Assembly (NCBI GenBank): GCA_001800005.1
Contig: MGUL01000121.1
Location: 1 to 10,959, forward strand
Origin: Elusimicrobia bacterium RBG_16_66_12
GTDB taxonomy: Bacteria; Elusimicrobiota; Elusimicrobia; UBA1565; UBA9628
DNA: 10,959 bases
Direction of reading: 5' to 3'
Shown here: one piece after another, positions 1 to 6,285 of the stretch
Position numbering within the stretch: position 1 is the stretch's first letter
Layout: every line of letters starts with the position of its first letter
Notes under the pieces: model-generated
Database searches by the model: none
Seen by the model: only the letters and a program-made list of their open reading frames with translations
Told to the model about the DNA's origin: nothing
Made by a program: the position numbers and the translations under genes

Positions 1-255
1 TCCGCCGAGTGCGCCGCGGCCATGGCGCGCGGAGCGCGGCGCGAGACCGGCGCCGACCTGGGCGCGGCCGTGACGGGCATCGCGGGCCCCGAGGGGGGAA
101 CCGCCGAGAAGCCCGTGGGGACCGTCTTCGTCGCCGTCAGCGGCCCCGGCCGCTCGGAGACGGTCCGCCGCCTGGACGTCCTCGGGCCCCGCGAGAACGT
201 GCGCTCGCGCGCCGTCACCGCCGCCCTGCGCCTCGCCTACGACGCCCTGGCCTGA
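1..255 (+). CDS. cinA: CinA C-terminal / PncC-type nicotinamide-nucleotide amidohydrolase, 3' fragment
   Basis: Only the last 84 codons are present; the reading frame is open from base 1, so the gene begins outside the window. The visible part carries the hallmark block of the CinA C-terminal domain: a Met-Ala-Arg-Gly helix, then AVTGIAGPEGGTAEKPVGTV at about residues 24-43 of the fragment. In this family the domain deamidates nicotinamide mononucleotide to nicotinate mononucleotide in pyridine nucleotide salvage, in the cytoplasm. Whether this is a full-length CinA with an N-terminal MoCF-like domain or a stand-alone PncC cannot be told from here. It is followed after 54 bases by rpsO, which has its own promoter, so the two need not be co-transcribed. 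The family assignment is secure; the gene symbol is tentative because most of the protein is missing. Confidence 0.88.
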   Translation, partial: SAECAAAMARGARRETGADLGAAVTGIAGPEGGTAEKPVGTVFVAVSGPGRSETVRRLDVLGPRENVRSRAVTAALRLAYDALA

Positions 256-274
256 AAGCCGTCGAGCCTCACAC

Positions 275-303
275 TTGACGGTCCCGTCGAGGTTTCGTAG
301 AAT
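275..303 (+). promoter_or_regulatory. Sigma70-type promoter of rpsO, predicted leaderless
   Basis: The -35 hexamer TTGACG lies at 275-280 and the -10 hexamer TAGAAT at 298-303, separated by exactly 17 bases. Each matches the sigma70 consensus at five of six positions. The usual distance from the -10 box puts transcription start at about 310, which is the A of the rpsO ATG. No Shine-Dalgarno lies at working distance; the nearest GAGG (289-292) is 17 bases from the start. A short inverted repeat (GACGG, 2 bases, CCGTC; 277-288) sits in the spacer and could be an operator or chance. Confidence 0.75.
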
Positions 304-309
304 CTCCGC

Positions 310-576
310 ATGATAACGAAAGAGAAAAGAATCGAGACGGTGAAGAAGTACGGCAAGAGCGCCGCGGACGCGGGAAGCTCCCCGGTCCAGATCGCGCTCC
401 TGACCGAGCGCATCAAGGACCTCTCCGGCCACCTGAAGGCCAACAAGAAGGACTATTCCTCGCAGAGAGGCCTGCTCAAGATGGTCGGCCAGCGCCGCCG
501 CCTGCTGGGCTACCTTAAGAAGAAGGACCTGACGACCTACAACACGATCCTGAAGCAGCTGGACCTGAGGAAATAG
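310..576 (+). CDS. rpsO: 30S ribosomal protein S15
   Basis: The 88-residue product has the standard length for bacterial S15, which binds 16S rRNA at the central-domain three-way junction early in 30S assembly. Family hallmarks are visible: SPVQIALLTERI near residues 24-35, the LSGHLK turn near 38-43, and the strongly conserved block SQRGLLKMVGQRRRLLGYLK at about 51-70. The ATG at 310 is chosen because it gives the canonical N-terminus and sits at the expected transcription start of the promoter just upstream, implying a leaderless message. It is followed after 3 bases by pnp, the classic rpsO-pnp pairing. In E. coli S15 represses its own mRNA through a structured leader; a leaderless message would leave no room for that, so regulation here probably differs (inference). 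Confidence 0.97.
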   Translation: MITKEKRIETVKKYGKSAADAGSSPVQIALLTERIKDLSGHLKANKKDYSSQRGLLKMVGQRRRLLGYLKKKDLTTYNTILKQLDLRK

Positions 577-579
577 ACC

Positions 580-2799
580 ATGGCCACTCTCCAGAAGAAC
601 AGCCTGCAGGAAACTGTGGGCGGCAAGATCATTTCCCTCCAGACGGGCACCCTGGCCAAGCAGGCCGGCGGCTCCGTCACCATCCACCTCGGCGACACGA
701 TCGTCTTCTCCGCCGCCACGGTGGCCTCCAACCCGAAGGAAGTCAGCTTCGTGCCGCTGACCTCCGACTACCGCGAGCGCGCGTACGCCGCCGGCCGCGT
801 GCCGGGCGGCTTCTTCAAGCGCGAGATGAGGCCCCGCGACAAGGAGACCCTGACCTCACGGCTGATCGATCGCCCCATTCGTCCGCTGTTCCCCGAAGGG
901 TGGAACCACGAGACCTCGATCCAGTCCATCGTCGTTTCCTGCGATCTGGTCAATGACCCCGATGTGCTGGCGATCACGTCCGCCTCCGCGGCGCTGATGC
1001 TGTCGGACGCCCCGTTCAACGGCCCCGTCGGCGGCGTGCGCATCTGCCGCGTCAACAACGCCTGGGTGCTCTTCCCGACCTGGGAAGAGCGGTCGACGGC
1101 CGAGCTCGAGCTCATCGTCGCCGGCAAGAAGGACGCGCTGCTGATGGTCGAAGGCTCGTCTCACGAAGTGACCGAGGAAGTCTTCGCCGAGGCTCTTGAG
1201 ATCGCGCAGGCCGAGATCAACAAGCTGTGCGCGATGCAGGTCGAGCTCGTCAACAAGAGCGAAGCCTCCGGCCGCAAGGTCAAGAAGCACGCGGCCCCGG
1301 TCCCGGCGATCCCCGCCGCGGTCCTCGAGCTGGTCAAGTCCCGCTTCACGGAGCCGGTCCGCAAGCACCTTCGCGCCAAGCTCGACAAGCACGGCCTCGA
1401 CGAGAAGATCCACGAGGTCAAGGACGCGATCAAGAAGGAGGTCGAGGAGAAGGCCAAGACCGACGCCGTCTTTGCAGACGGCGTCAAACATGTCTCCAAG
1501 ATCTGCGAGGAGATCCTCTACACCGAGAGCCGCACGCTGACTCTCGTCGACCGCGTCCGCCCCGACGGCCGCGGTTTCGAGGAAATCCGGCCCATCGACA
1601 TACTGATGAAGCCGTTCCCGCGCCTGCACGGCTCGGTGGTCTTCACCCGGGGCCAGACCCAGGCCTTCTGCAACACGACGCTCGGCACGCCGGGCGACAT
1701 GCAAATCATGGACGTCATCGAGGGGGAATATAAGGAGCGCTTCATGCTCCATTACAACTTCCCCTCGTTCTCCGTCGGCGAGGTGCGCCCCGAGCGCGGC
1801 CCCGGCCGTCGCGAGATCGGCCACGGCGCGCTCGCGCGCCGCAGCCTCGCCGTGCTCCTGCCTCCGGAAGAGGAGTTCCCGTACACGCTGCGCGTGGTCT
1901 CGGAGATCTGGGAGTCGAACGGCTCCAGCTCCATGGCCTCGGTCTGCGGCGGGTCCTTGTCGCTGTTCGACGCGGGCGTGCCGATGAAGGCCGCGTGCGC
2001 GGGCATCGCGATGGGCCTGGTGCTGGAGGGGAGCAAGTACGCCGTGCTGACCGACATCGCCGGCATCGAGGACCACAACGGCGACATGGACTTCAAGGTC
2101 GCCGGCACCCGCAACGGCATCACCGGCTTCCAGATGGACATGAAGATCGAGGGACTCTCGATCTCCATCATGAAGGAAGCCCTGGCGCAGGCCAAGCGCG
2201 GACGCCTCTTCATCCTGGACAAGATGGACGCGGTCATGCCCGAGCCCCGCAAGGAGCTCGCGGCCACGGCGCCCCGCCTGTACCGCATCATGATCCCCAC
2301 CGACAAGATCGGCGCGCTGATCGGCCCCGGCGGCAAGAACATCCGCCGCCTGATCGACACCTACGGCGTTCAGGTCGACGTCGAGGACGACGGCTCCGTG
2401 TTCATCGCGGGCGTCGACCCGATCGGCTGCGACCAGGCGAGAGCCGAGGTCGAGGCCCTGACGCTCGAGGCCGAGGTCGGAAAGATCTACAAGGGACACG
2501 TCGTCTCCATCAAGGAGTTCGGCGCGTTCATCGAGATCTTCCCGGGCAAGGAAGGCCTGCTCCACGTCTCGCAGATCGACGTCAAGCGCGTCAACCGCGT
2601 CGAGGACGTCCTGAAGATGGGCGACGAGGTCGAGGTGAAGTGCCTCGAGATCGACGAGAACGGGAAGATCCGCCTGTCGCGCAAGGCGGTCCTCTCTCCG
2701 GGCTCCGAGAACGACTCCCCCGGCCCGCGCCGCGACGGTCCGCCCCGAGAGCATTCCGGCGGCCCTCGCCGCGGAGGCGGAGGCGGCGGACGCCGCTGA
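580..2799 (+). CDS. pnp: Polynucleotide phosphorylase (PNPase)
   Basis: This 739-residue protein is a phosphorolytic 3'-to-5' exoribonuclease and RNA-tailing enzyme of the cytoplasm, often part of the degradosome. Domain order is complete: first RNase PH domain (about 10-140), helical linker domain (about 145-310), second RNase PH domain (about 325-560), KH domain with the GPGGKN loop at 582-587, and an S1 domain (about 632-705). Catalytic residues corresponding to E. coli D486, D492 and K494 are seen as D498, D504 and K506 in the DHNGDMDFK motif. The last 34 or so residues are a Gly/Arg/Pro-rich tail ending in six glycines and two arginines, longer than in many homologues and possibly RNA-binding. 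The start at 580 is 3 bases after the rpsO stop, with GAGG at 567-570 as a plausible ribosome site. Operon with rpsO and probably accB. Confidence 0.97.
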   Translation: MATLQKNSLQETVGGKIISLQTGTLAKQAGGSVTIHLGDTIVFSAATVASNPKEVSFVPLTSDYRERAYAAGRVPGGFFKREMRPRDKETLTSRLIDRPIRPLFPEGWNHETSIQSIVVSCDLVNDPDVLAITSASAALMLSDAPFNGPVGGVRICRVNNAWVLFPTWEERSTAELELIVAGKKDALLMVEGSSHEVTEEVFAEALEIAQAEINKLCAMQVELVNKSEASGRKVKKHAAPVPAIPAAVLELVKSRFTEPVRKHLRAKLDKHGLDEKIHEVKDAIKKEVEEKAKTDAVFADGVKHVSKICEEILYTESRTLTLVDRVRPDGRGFEEIRPIDILMKPFPRLHGSVVFTRGQTQAFCNTTLGTPGDMQIMDVIEGEYKERFMLHYNFPSFSVGEVRPERGPGRREIGHGALARRSLAVLLPPEEEFPYTLRVVSEIWESNGSSSMASVCGGSLSLFDAGVPMKAACAGIAMGLVLEGSKYAVLTDIAGIEDHNGDMDFKVAGTRNGITGFQMDMKIEGLSISIMKEALAQAKRGRLFILDKMDAVMPEPRKELAATAPRLYRIMIPTDKIGALIGPGGKNIRRLIDTYGVQVDVEDDGSVFIAGVDPIGCDQARAEVEALTLEAEVGKIYKGHVVSIKEFGAFIEIFPGKEGLLHVSQIDVKRVNRVEDVLKMGDEVEVKCLEIDENGKIRLSRKAVLSPGSENDSPGPRRDGPPREHSGGPRRGGGGGGRR

Positions 2800-2801
2800 C
2801 C

Positions 2802-2808
2802 GGGGGAA
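2802..2808 (+). promoter_or_regulatory. Shine-Dalgarno of accB
   Basis: GGGGGAA ends 5 bases before the accB ATG at 2814. It fixes the accB start and contrasts with operon-first genes in this window, which show no such site. Confidence 0.7.
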
Positions 2809-2813
2809 TATCG

Positions 2814-3311
2814 ATGGTCAAGAAGACCGAGACGCCGAAGAACGGAGCCGCCGGACAGCTCGAGACTCTGAAGGCGGTCTATGACTTCATGACCAGGAAC
2901 GGGCTCGAATCCGTCGAGATGATGGAGGAAGGCGCCCAGATCAAGCTCGTGCGCCGCAAGGCCGCGACCGCCCAGGTCCCGGTCGCCGTGCCGGTGGCGG
3001 TGGGGGCGGCGGCTTACGCCGCTGCCTCCTCCGCGCCGGCCTCGCACTGCGCGCCGCCCCCGGCCGCGCCCGCGGGCCCGACCATCAAGTCGCCGATGAT
3101 GGGGATCTTCTACCGCGCGCCGTCGCCCTCCAGCCCTCCCTTCGTCAAGGACGGAGAGCCCGTCAAGCCCGGCCAGGTCATCTGCATGATCGAGGCCATG
3201 AAAGTCTTCAACGAGATCAAGGCCGAGTTCCCCTGCGTGCTGGTCAATGTCCTCGTCGAGAACGGCAAGCCCGTCAAGGCCGGCCAAGACCTCTTCGCCG
3301 TCTCGCGCTGA
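2814..3311 (+). CDS. accB: Biotin carboxyl carrier protein of acetyl-CoA carboxylase
   Basis: The 165-residue product carries the biotin that shuttles carboxyl groups in acetyl-CoA carboxylase, the first step of fatty acid synthesis. An N-terminal segment (about 15-50) resembles the AccB N-terminal region. It is followed by an Ala/Pro/Val-rich linker (about 50-88) and a biotinyl domain (about 90-165). The thumb signature SPMMGIFYRAPSPS is at 93-106 and the biotin-accepting lysine is K130 in the motif EAMKVFNEI. The ATG at 2814 is preceded by a strong Shine-Dalgarno (GGGGGAA, 2802-2808); longer in-frame versions would run back through pnp in a shadow frame and are rejected. It lies 14 bases after pnp. 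Its usual partner accC is not next to it: a toxin-antitoxin pair follows. The thumb and N-terminal segment favour AccB over carriers of other biotin enzymes. Confidence 0.93.
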   Translation: MVKKTETPKNGAAGQLETLKAVYDFMTRNGLESVEMMEEGAQIKLVRRKAATAQVPVAVPVAVGAAAYAAASSAPASHCAPPPAAPAGPTIKSPMMGIFYRAPSPSSPPFVKDGEPVKPGQVICMIEAMKVFNEIKAEFPCVLVNVLVENGKPVKAGQDLFAVSR

Positions 3312-3333
3312 CCGATATCCTCAAGCCGCCCCC

Positions 3334-3364
3334 TTGACAGACGTTCGCGCACGCTGCACACTAT
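3334..3364 (+). promoter_or_regulatory. Promoter-like sequence of vapBC
   Basis: A perfect -35 hexamer TTGACA is at 3334-3339. The best-placed -10-like hexamer is CACTAT at 3359-3364 (spacer 19), which keeps the key A at position 2 and T at position 6; TATACA at 3362-3367 is a better sequence match but its 22-base spacer is too long. Either choice puts transcription start at or within a few bases of the vapB ATG (3369), and no Shine-Dalgarno is visible. Autorepression by the VapBC complex would be expected from the family, but no clear palindromic operator was recognised. Confidence 0.5.
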
Positions 3365-3368
3365 ACAC

Positions 3369-3599
3369 ATGAAACGGACGAATCTTGTGCTTAATGAGTC
3401 TCTCCTCAGGGAAGCGGTCTCCTTGTCCGGCGCGAAGACGTACTCGATGACCGTGGACATCGCCCTCCACGATTTCGTGCGCCGCGCCAAGGCGAAAAGC
3501 ATCCTCGGATTGGCCGGGAGCGGACTATGGGAGGGGGACCTCTCGACGATGCGCGGAGACACCCCGAGACGGCGGCGCCGAGACGGCCGCCGGCGATGA
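3369..3599 (+). CDS. vapB: VapB-type antitoxin
   Basis: The 76-residue protein opens with KRTNLVLNESLLREAVSLSG, a ribbon-helix-helix-type antitoxin N-terminus. It is followed by a helix (about 22-45) and the segment LGLAGSGLWEGDLSTMRGD (46-64), which in this VapB subfamily is the toxin-binding and neutralising end. It would dimerise, bind its own promoter and wrap round the VapC active site. Its stop TGA (3597-3599) overlaps the toxin ATG (3596), the typical coupling of antitoxin and toxin. The last dozen residues are an unusual arginine-rich tail (residues 65-76) encoded by a 14-bp imperfect tandem repeat (3564-3577 and 3578-3591). The family call rests on sequence resemblance plus the following PIN toxin; vapB is used in a generic sense. 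Confidence 0.82.
   Translation: MKRTNLVLNESLLREAVSLSGAKTYSMTVDIALHDFVRRAKAKSILGLAGSGLWEGDLSTMRGDTPRRRRRDGRRR
3564..3591 (+). repeat. 14-bp imperfect tandem repeat at the vapB 3' end
   Basis: CCGAGACGGCGGCG (3564-3577) is followed directly by CCGAGACGGCCGCC (3578-3591); 12 of 14 bases agree. The repeat encodes the arginine-rich end of VapB. Its length is not a multiple of three, so loss of one unit would put vapB in frame with the vapC ATG with no stop codon between them. Confidence 0.8.
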
Positions 3600-3985
3600 T
3601 CCTCGTCGACACCTCCATCTGGATCGAGTTCTTCCGGAAGAACTCGCGCCTGCGCCCCGCCTCGGCCTTCGACATCGACGAGACGGTCACCTGCCTCCCG
3701 ATCGTTCAGGAGGTCCTGCAGGGCTTTCGCGATGAAGAGGCCTTCCGTCGCGCGCGCGAGGCGATGCTCGCTCTGCCGATCGTCGAGTCACTCATGAGCC
3801 TCGAGGTCTTCGAACATGCCGCGGACCTCTACCGCCTGGCGCGCCGCCAAGGCCTGACCGTCCGCTCCTCGATCGACTGCCTGATCGCCGCCTGCGCCAT
3901 ACGCAACGACCTGACGGTGCTCCACTGCGACCGGGACTACCCCGCGCTGGCGCGTATCTCGACCCTCCGCGAACGCCGCGCGTAA
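3596..3985 (+). CDS. vapC: VapC-type PIN-domain ribonuclease toxin
   Basis: The 129-residue protein has the length and acidic layout of a single PIN domain. It begins MILVDTSIWIEFF with D5, then E39 in the IVQEVLQGF helix, D94 in SSIDCLIAACAI, and a further acidic pair at D112/D114 in LHCDRDYPAL. These would bind the metal ions that cut RNA; VapC toxins usually target tRNA or rRNA, and the target here is unknown. The ATG at 3596 is chosen because it overlaps the antitoxin stop (ATGA) and gives the canonical PIN start; an in-frame ATG at 3527 would add a non-homologous stretch lying inside vapB and is rejected. The pair lies between accB and ftsK, in an otherwise housekeeping stretch, and is probably an acquired module. 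Confidence 0.9.
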   Translation: MILVDTSIWIEFFRKNSRLRPASAFDIDETVTCLPIVQEVLQGFRDEEAFRRAREAMLALPIVESLMSLEVFEHAADLYRLARRQGLTVRSSIDCLIAACAIRNDLTVLHCDRDYPALARISTLRERRA

Positions 3986-4015
3986 ACGCGACTCCTGCCG
4001 CGTGCGCGCGCATGG

Positions 4016-4042
4016 CCGACAGGCGCCGCAAACAGCTATAAT
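4016..4042 (+). promoter_or_regulatory. Promoter of the ftsK-led operon, predicted near-leaderless
   Basis: A perfect TATAAT box lies at 4037-4042, followed by only 8 bases before the ftsK ATG at 4051, so transcription would start at about 4049-4051. The -35 is weak: CCGACA at 4016-4021 has a 15-base spacer, and no better match occurs at 16-18. No Shine-Dalgarno precedes the start. Confidence 0.6.
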
Positions 4043-4050
4043 CCGTCGTC

Positions 4051-6285
4051 ATGGCCCATTCCCGGTATCGAACGGCGGCGAAAGCGGCGAAGGGGGGCAA
4101 GTCCCGCAAGGACATCCTCCCGTCGGCGCTGCGCTGGCTGGCCTTCTTCTTCGGCGGCGTCTTCCTCGCCTGGGCGCTCCTCGTCCCGTCCCATGCCGGC
4201 GGCGTCGGGCGATACATCTCCGAGAAGCTCTTCGCGCTCTTCGGCAACGCCGCGTATCTCCTGCCGATCTTCCTTCTCAACGGCTTGCTCCAGCATGTCC
4301 TGCGCGCCAAGTCCTCTGGGTGGATGACCACCGCGCTGGCATCGTTCTTCGGGCTCGTCGCGGGCACGGCTCTGTTCGCGAAGATCGGCTTCTGGGCGGG
4401 CCGGGACATGACCGCGGCGGGAGGCTCGTGGGGCGCCGCGCTGGCGGGAGCGCTCACCTCGGGCCTGGGCGGCGTCGGCGCTTTCCTCCTCTGCCTCGGA
4501 GCGCTCCTCTTCGCGCTTCAGATCGTCTTCGAGATCCGCTGGTCGGGCGTGGCGGCCGCGGCGGGCAAGCTCCTCGCCGAGGACTATCGGGATTGGGCCA
4601 AGGCCCGCGGGGAGCTCAAGCATCTCAAGGAGAAGGCCCCGAGCGCGGAAGAGGCCGCCAAGGCGAAGACGAAAGCCGTCGACACCCGCGAGATCAAGTC
4701 CCTCGTCGACGGCCTGCCCAAGCTGGTCGAGGAGAAGACCTCCAAGCCCAAGCCCGCAGCCAACGGGGCCCGCCCCGCCCCCACGCCGAGTGCTGCGTAC
4801 AAGGACTACAAGCTCCCGCCGATGGACCTTCTGAGCATGCCGTCGGACGCGCGCCACCGCGGCAAGCCGACCGAGGGCGAGATATCCTCGGCCATCGCGG
4901 ACCTGGAAAGGACGCTCAAGAGCTTCGACATCGATGCGCACGTCTCCGGCTACTCGCCGGGCCCCGTGATCACGCGCTACGAGATCTCGCCCGCGCCCGG
5001 CGTCAAGGTCAGCTCCATCGTCGCGCTCGAGAACGACATCGCGCTCGCGATGCGCGCCAAGGGCATCCGCATCATCGCGCCCATCCCCGGCAAGGCCGCC
5101 GTCGGCATCGAGATCCCGAACCCGCGTCAGGCCGCCGTCGTGCTGCGCGAGATCCTGCAGTCCGACGCCATCACCGCCGCCTCGCCCCTGCTCACCTTCG
5201 GCCTCGGCCTCTCGGCGTCCGGCGAGCCCGTCGCCGCCGACATCGCGAAGATGCCGCACGTGCTGGTGGCCGGGGCCACCGGCTCCGGCAAGTCGGTGCT
5301 GATCCACTCGATGGTGATGTCCATCCTGTTCCGCGCCCGCCCCGATGAGGTCAAGTTCGTGATGATCGACCCCAAGCGCACGGAGCTCACCTTCTACGAA
5401 GGCATCCCGCACCTCTTCGACCCGATGGTCGACCCCGCGCGCGTGTCGGTCATCACCAACGCCAAGGACGCGGCCAAGGCGTTGAAGGCCCTGCTCTCGT
5501 TGATGGAAAAGCGCTACGAGAAGCTCCAGCTCCACGGCGTGCGCAACCTCGAGGGCTACAACGTCGAGGCCGACAAGAAGGGCCTGCCGCGCGAGTTCTA
5601 CATCGTCGTCGTCATCGACGAGTTGGCCGACCTGATGCTGATCGCCGGCGATATCGTGGAAGACGCCATCCAGCGCCTGACCCAGATGGCCCGCGCGGTC
5701 GGCATCCACATGGTGCTGGCGACCCAACGCCCGTCGGTCGACGTGATCACCGGCGTCATCAAGGCCAACCTCCCCAGCCGCATCGCGCTCCAGGTGATCT
5801 CCAAGGTGGACTCCAAGGTCATCCTGGACGGCTCCGGCGCCGAGAGCCTGCAGGGCCGCGGGGATCTGCTCTATCTGTCCAGCGGCGCGCAGAAGCCCGA
5901 ACGCTGCCAGGGGGCGTTCGTCTCCGAGGATGAGATCCGCGCCCTCGTCTCGTACCTGAAGACCCAGGGCAAGCCCGACTACCCGATGCTGGAGACGATG
6001 GCGGCCAAGGGCTCGGTCGCCGACGATCTGGCGCAGTTCGGCGTGGAGCCCCTCGAGTTCTCCCAGGCCCTGAAGCTCGTGCTCGAGCGCCGCCGCGTCT
6101 CCCAGGACCTCCTCAAGAGCCAGTTCGGGTCCTCGGCCCGCGCGACGAACATCCTCAGCCTCCTCGAGGTCAAGGAGATGATCCGCAAGCCCGAGGGGAC
6201 CAACCGCTGGGAGATCAACTTCGACATGATCGAAGGGTACATGCGAACGCACTTCCCCCAAGTCCCGCTCGACATCAAAGGCTGA
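4051..6285 (+). CDS. ftsK: FtsK/SpoIIIE-type DNA translocase
   Basis: The 744-residue protein is a septum-anchored hexameric ATPase that pumps chromosomal DNA and couples dimer resolution to cell division. Four hydrophobic segments (about 26-46, 65-85, 92-112, 138-162) form the membrane anchor. A charged, Pro/Ala/Lys-rich linker follows (about 165-265), short compared with E. coli FtsK. The alpha subdomain is at about 270-390, then the RecA-like motor with Walker A GATGSGKS at 408-415 and Walker B VVVIDELADL with D523/E524. A winged-helix gamma domain follows (about 668-735), the part that reads polar DNA motifs and contacts XerD in studied species. The ATG at 4051 directly follows a TATAAT box. 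The stop overlaps the lolA start by one base (TGATG); ftsK next to lolA is also the E. coli order. Confidence 0.96.
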   Translation: MAHSRYRTAAKAAKGGKSRKDILPSALRWLAFFFGGVFLAWALLVPSHAGGVGRYISEKLFALFGNAAYLLPIFLLNGLLQHVLRAKSSGWMTTALASFFGLVAGTALFAKIGFWAGRDMTAAGGSWGAALAGALTSGLGGVGAFLLCLGALLFALQIVFEIRWSGVAAAAGKLLAEDYRDWAKARGELKHLKEKAPSAEEAAKAKTKAVDTREIKSLVDGLPKLVEEKTSKPKPAANGARPAPTPSAAYKDYKLPPMDLLSMPSDARHRGKPTEGEISSAIADLERTLKSFDIDAHVSGYSPGPVITRYEISPAPGVKVSSIVALENDIALAMRAKGIRIIAPIPGKAAVGIEIPNPRQAAVVLREILQSDAITAASPLLTFGLGLSASGEPVAADIAKMPHVLVAGATGSGKSVLIHSMVMSILFRARPDEVKFVMIDPKRTELTFYEGIPHLFDPMVDPARVSVITNAKDAAKALKALLSLMEKRYEKLQLHGVRNLEGYNVEADKKGLPREFYIVVVIDELADLMLIAGDIVEDAIQRLTQMARAVGIHMVLATQRPSVDVITGVIKANLPSRIALQVISKVDSKVILDGSGAESLQGRGDLLYLSSGAQKPERCQGAFVSEDEIRALVSYLKTQGKPDYPMLETMAAKGSVADDLAQFGVEPLEFSQALKLVLERRRVSQDLLKSQFGSSARATNILSLLEVKEMIRKPEGTNRWEINFDMIEGYMRTHFPQVPLDIKG

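Noticed and set aside
249..260. Small hairpin GGC-CTGAAA-GCC at the end of cinA as a terminator
   Set aside because: The stem is only 3-4 pairs and no T-run follows.
277..288. GACGG/CCGTC inverted repeat in the rpsO promoter spacer as an operator
   Set aside because: Five-base arms are too short in GC-rich sequence to claim; mentioned only in the promoter entry.
856..2754. Long open frame on the minus strand opposite pnp
   Set aside because: Shadow frame in GC-rich DNA; its translation is rich in Asp, Leu, Val and His with no family resemblance, whereas the + strand encodes complete PNPase.
1995..2813. Upstream in-frame extension of accB back into pnp
   Set aside because: The extension translates to Arg/Gly/Pro-rich shadow sequence; a strong Shine-Dalgarno marks the ATG at 2814 as the start.
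3527..3595. Earlier ATG for vapC
   Set aside because: Lies inside vapB and adds residues unlike any PIN-domain start; the ATGA overlap at 3596 is the standard toxin start.
3974..3988. CGCG-TAAA-CGCG palindrome at the vapC stop
   Set aside because: A four-base GC stem without a T-run; expected by chance at this base composition.
4036..6261. Long open frame on the minus strand opposite ftsK
   Set aside because: Same GC-driven artefact, opposite an intact FtsK with all motifs.
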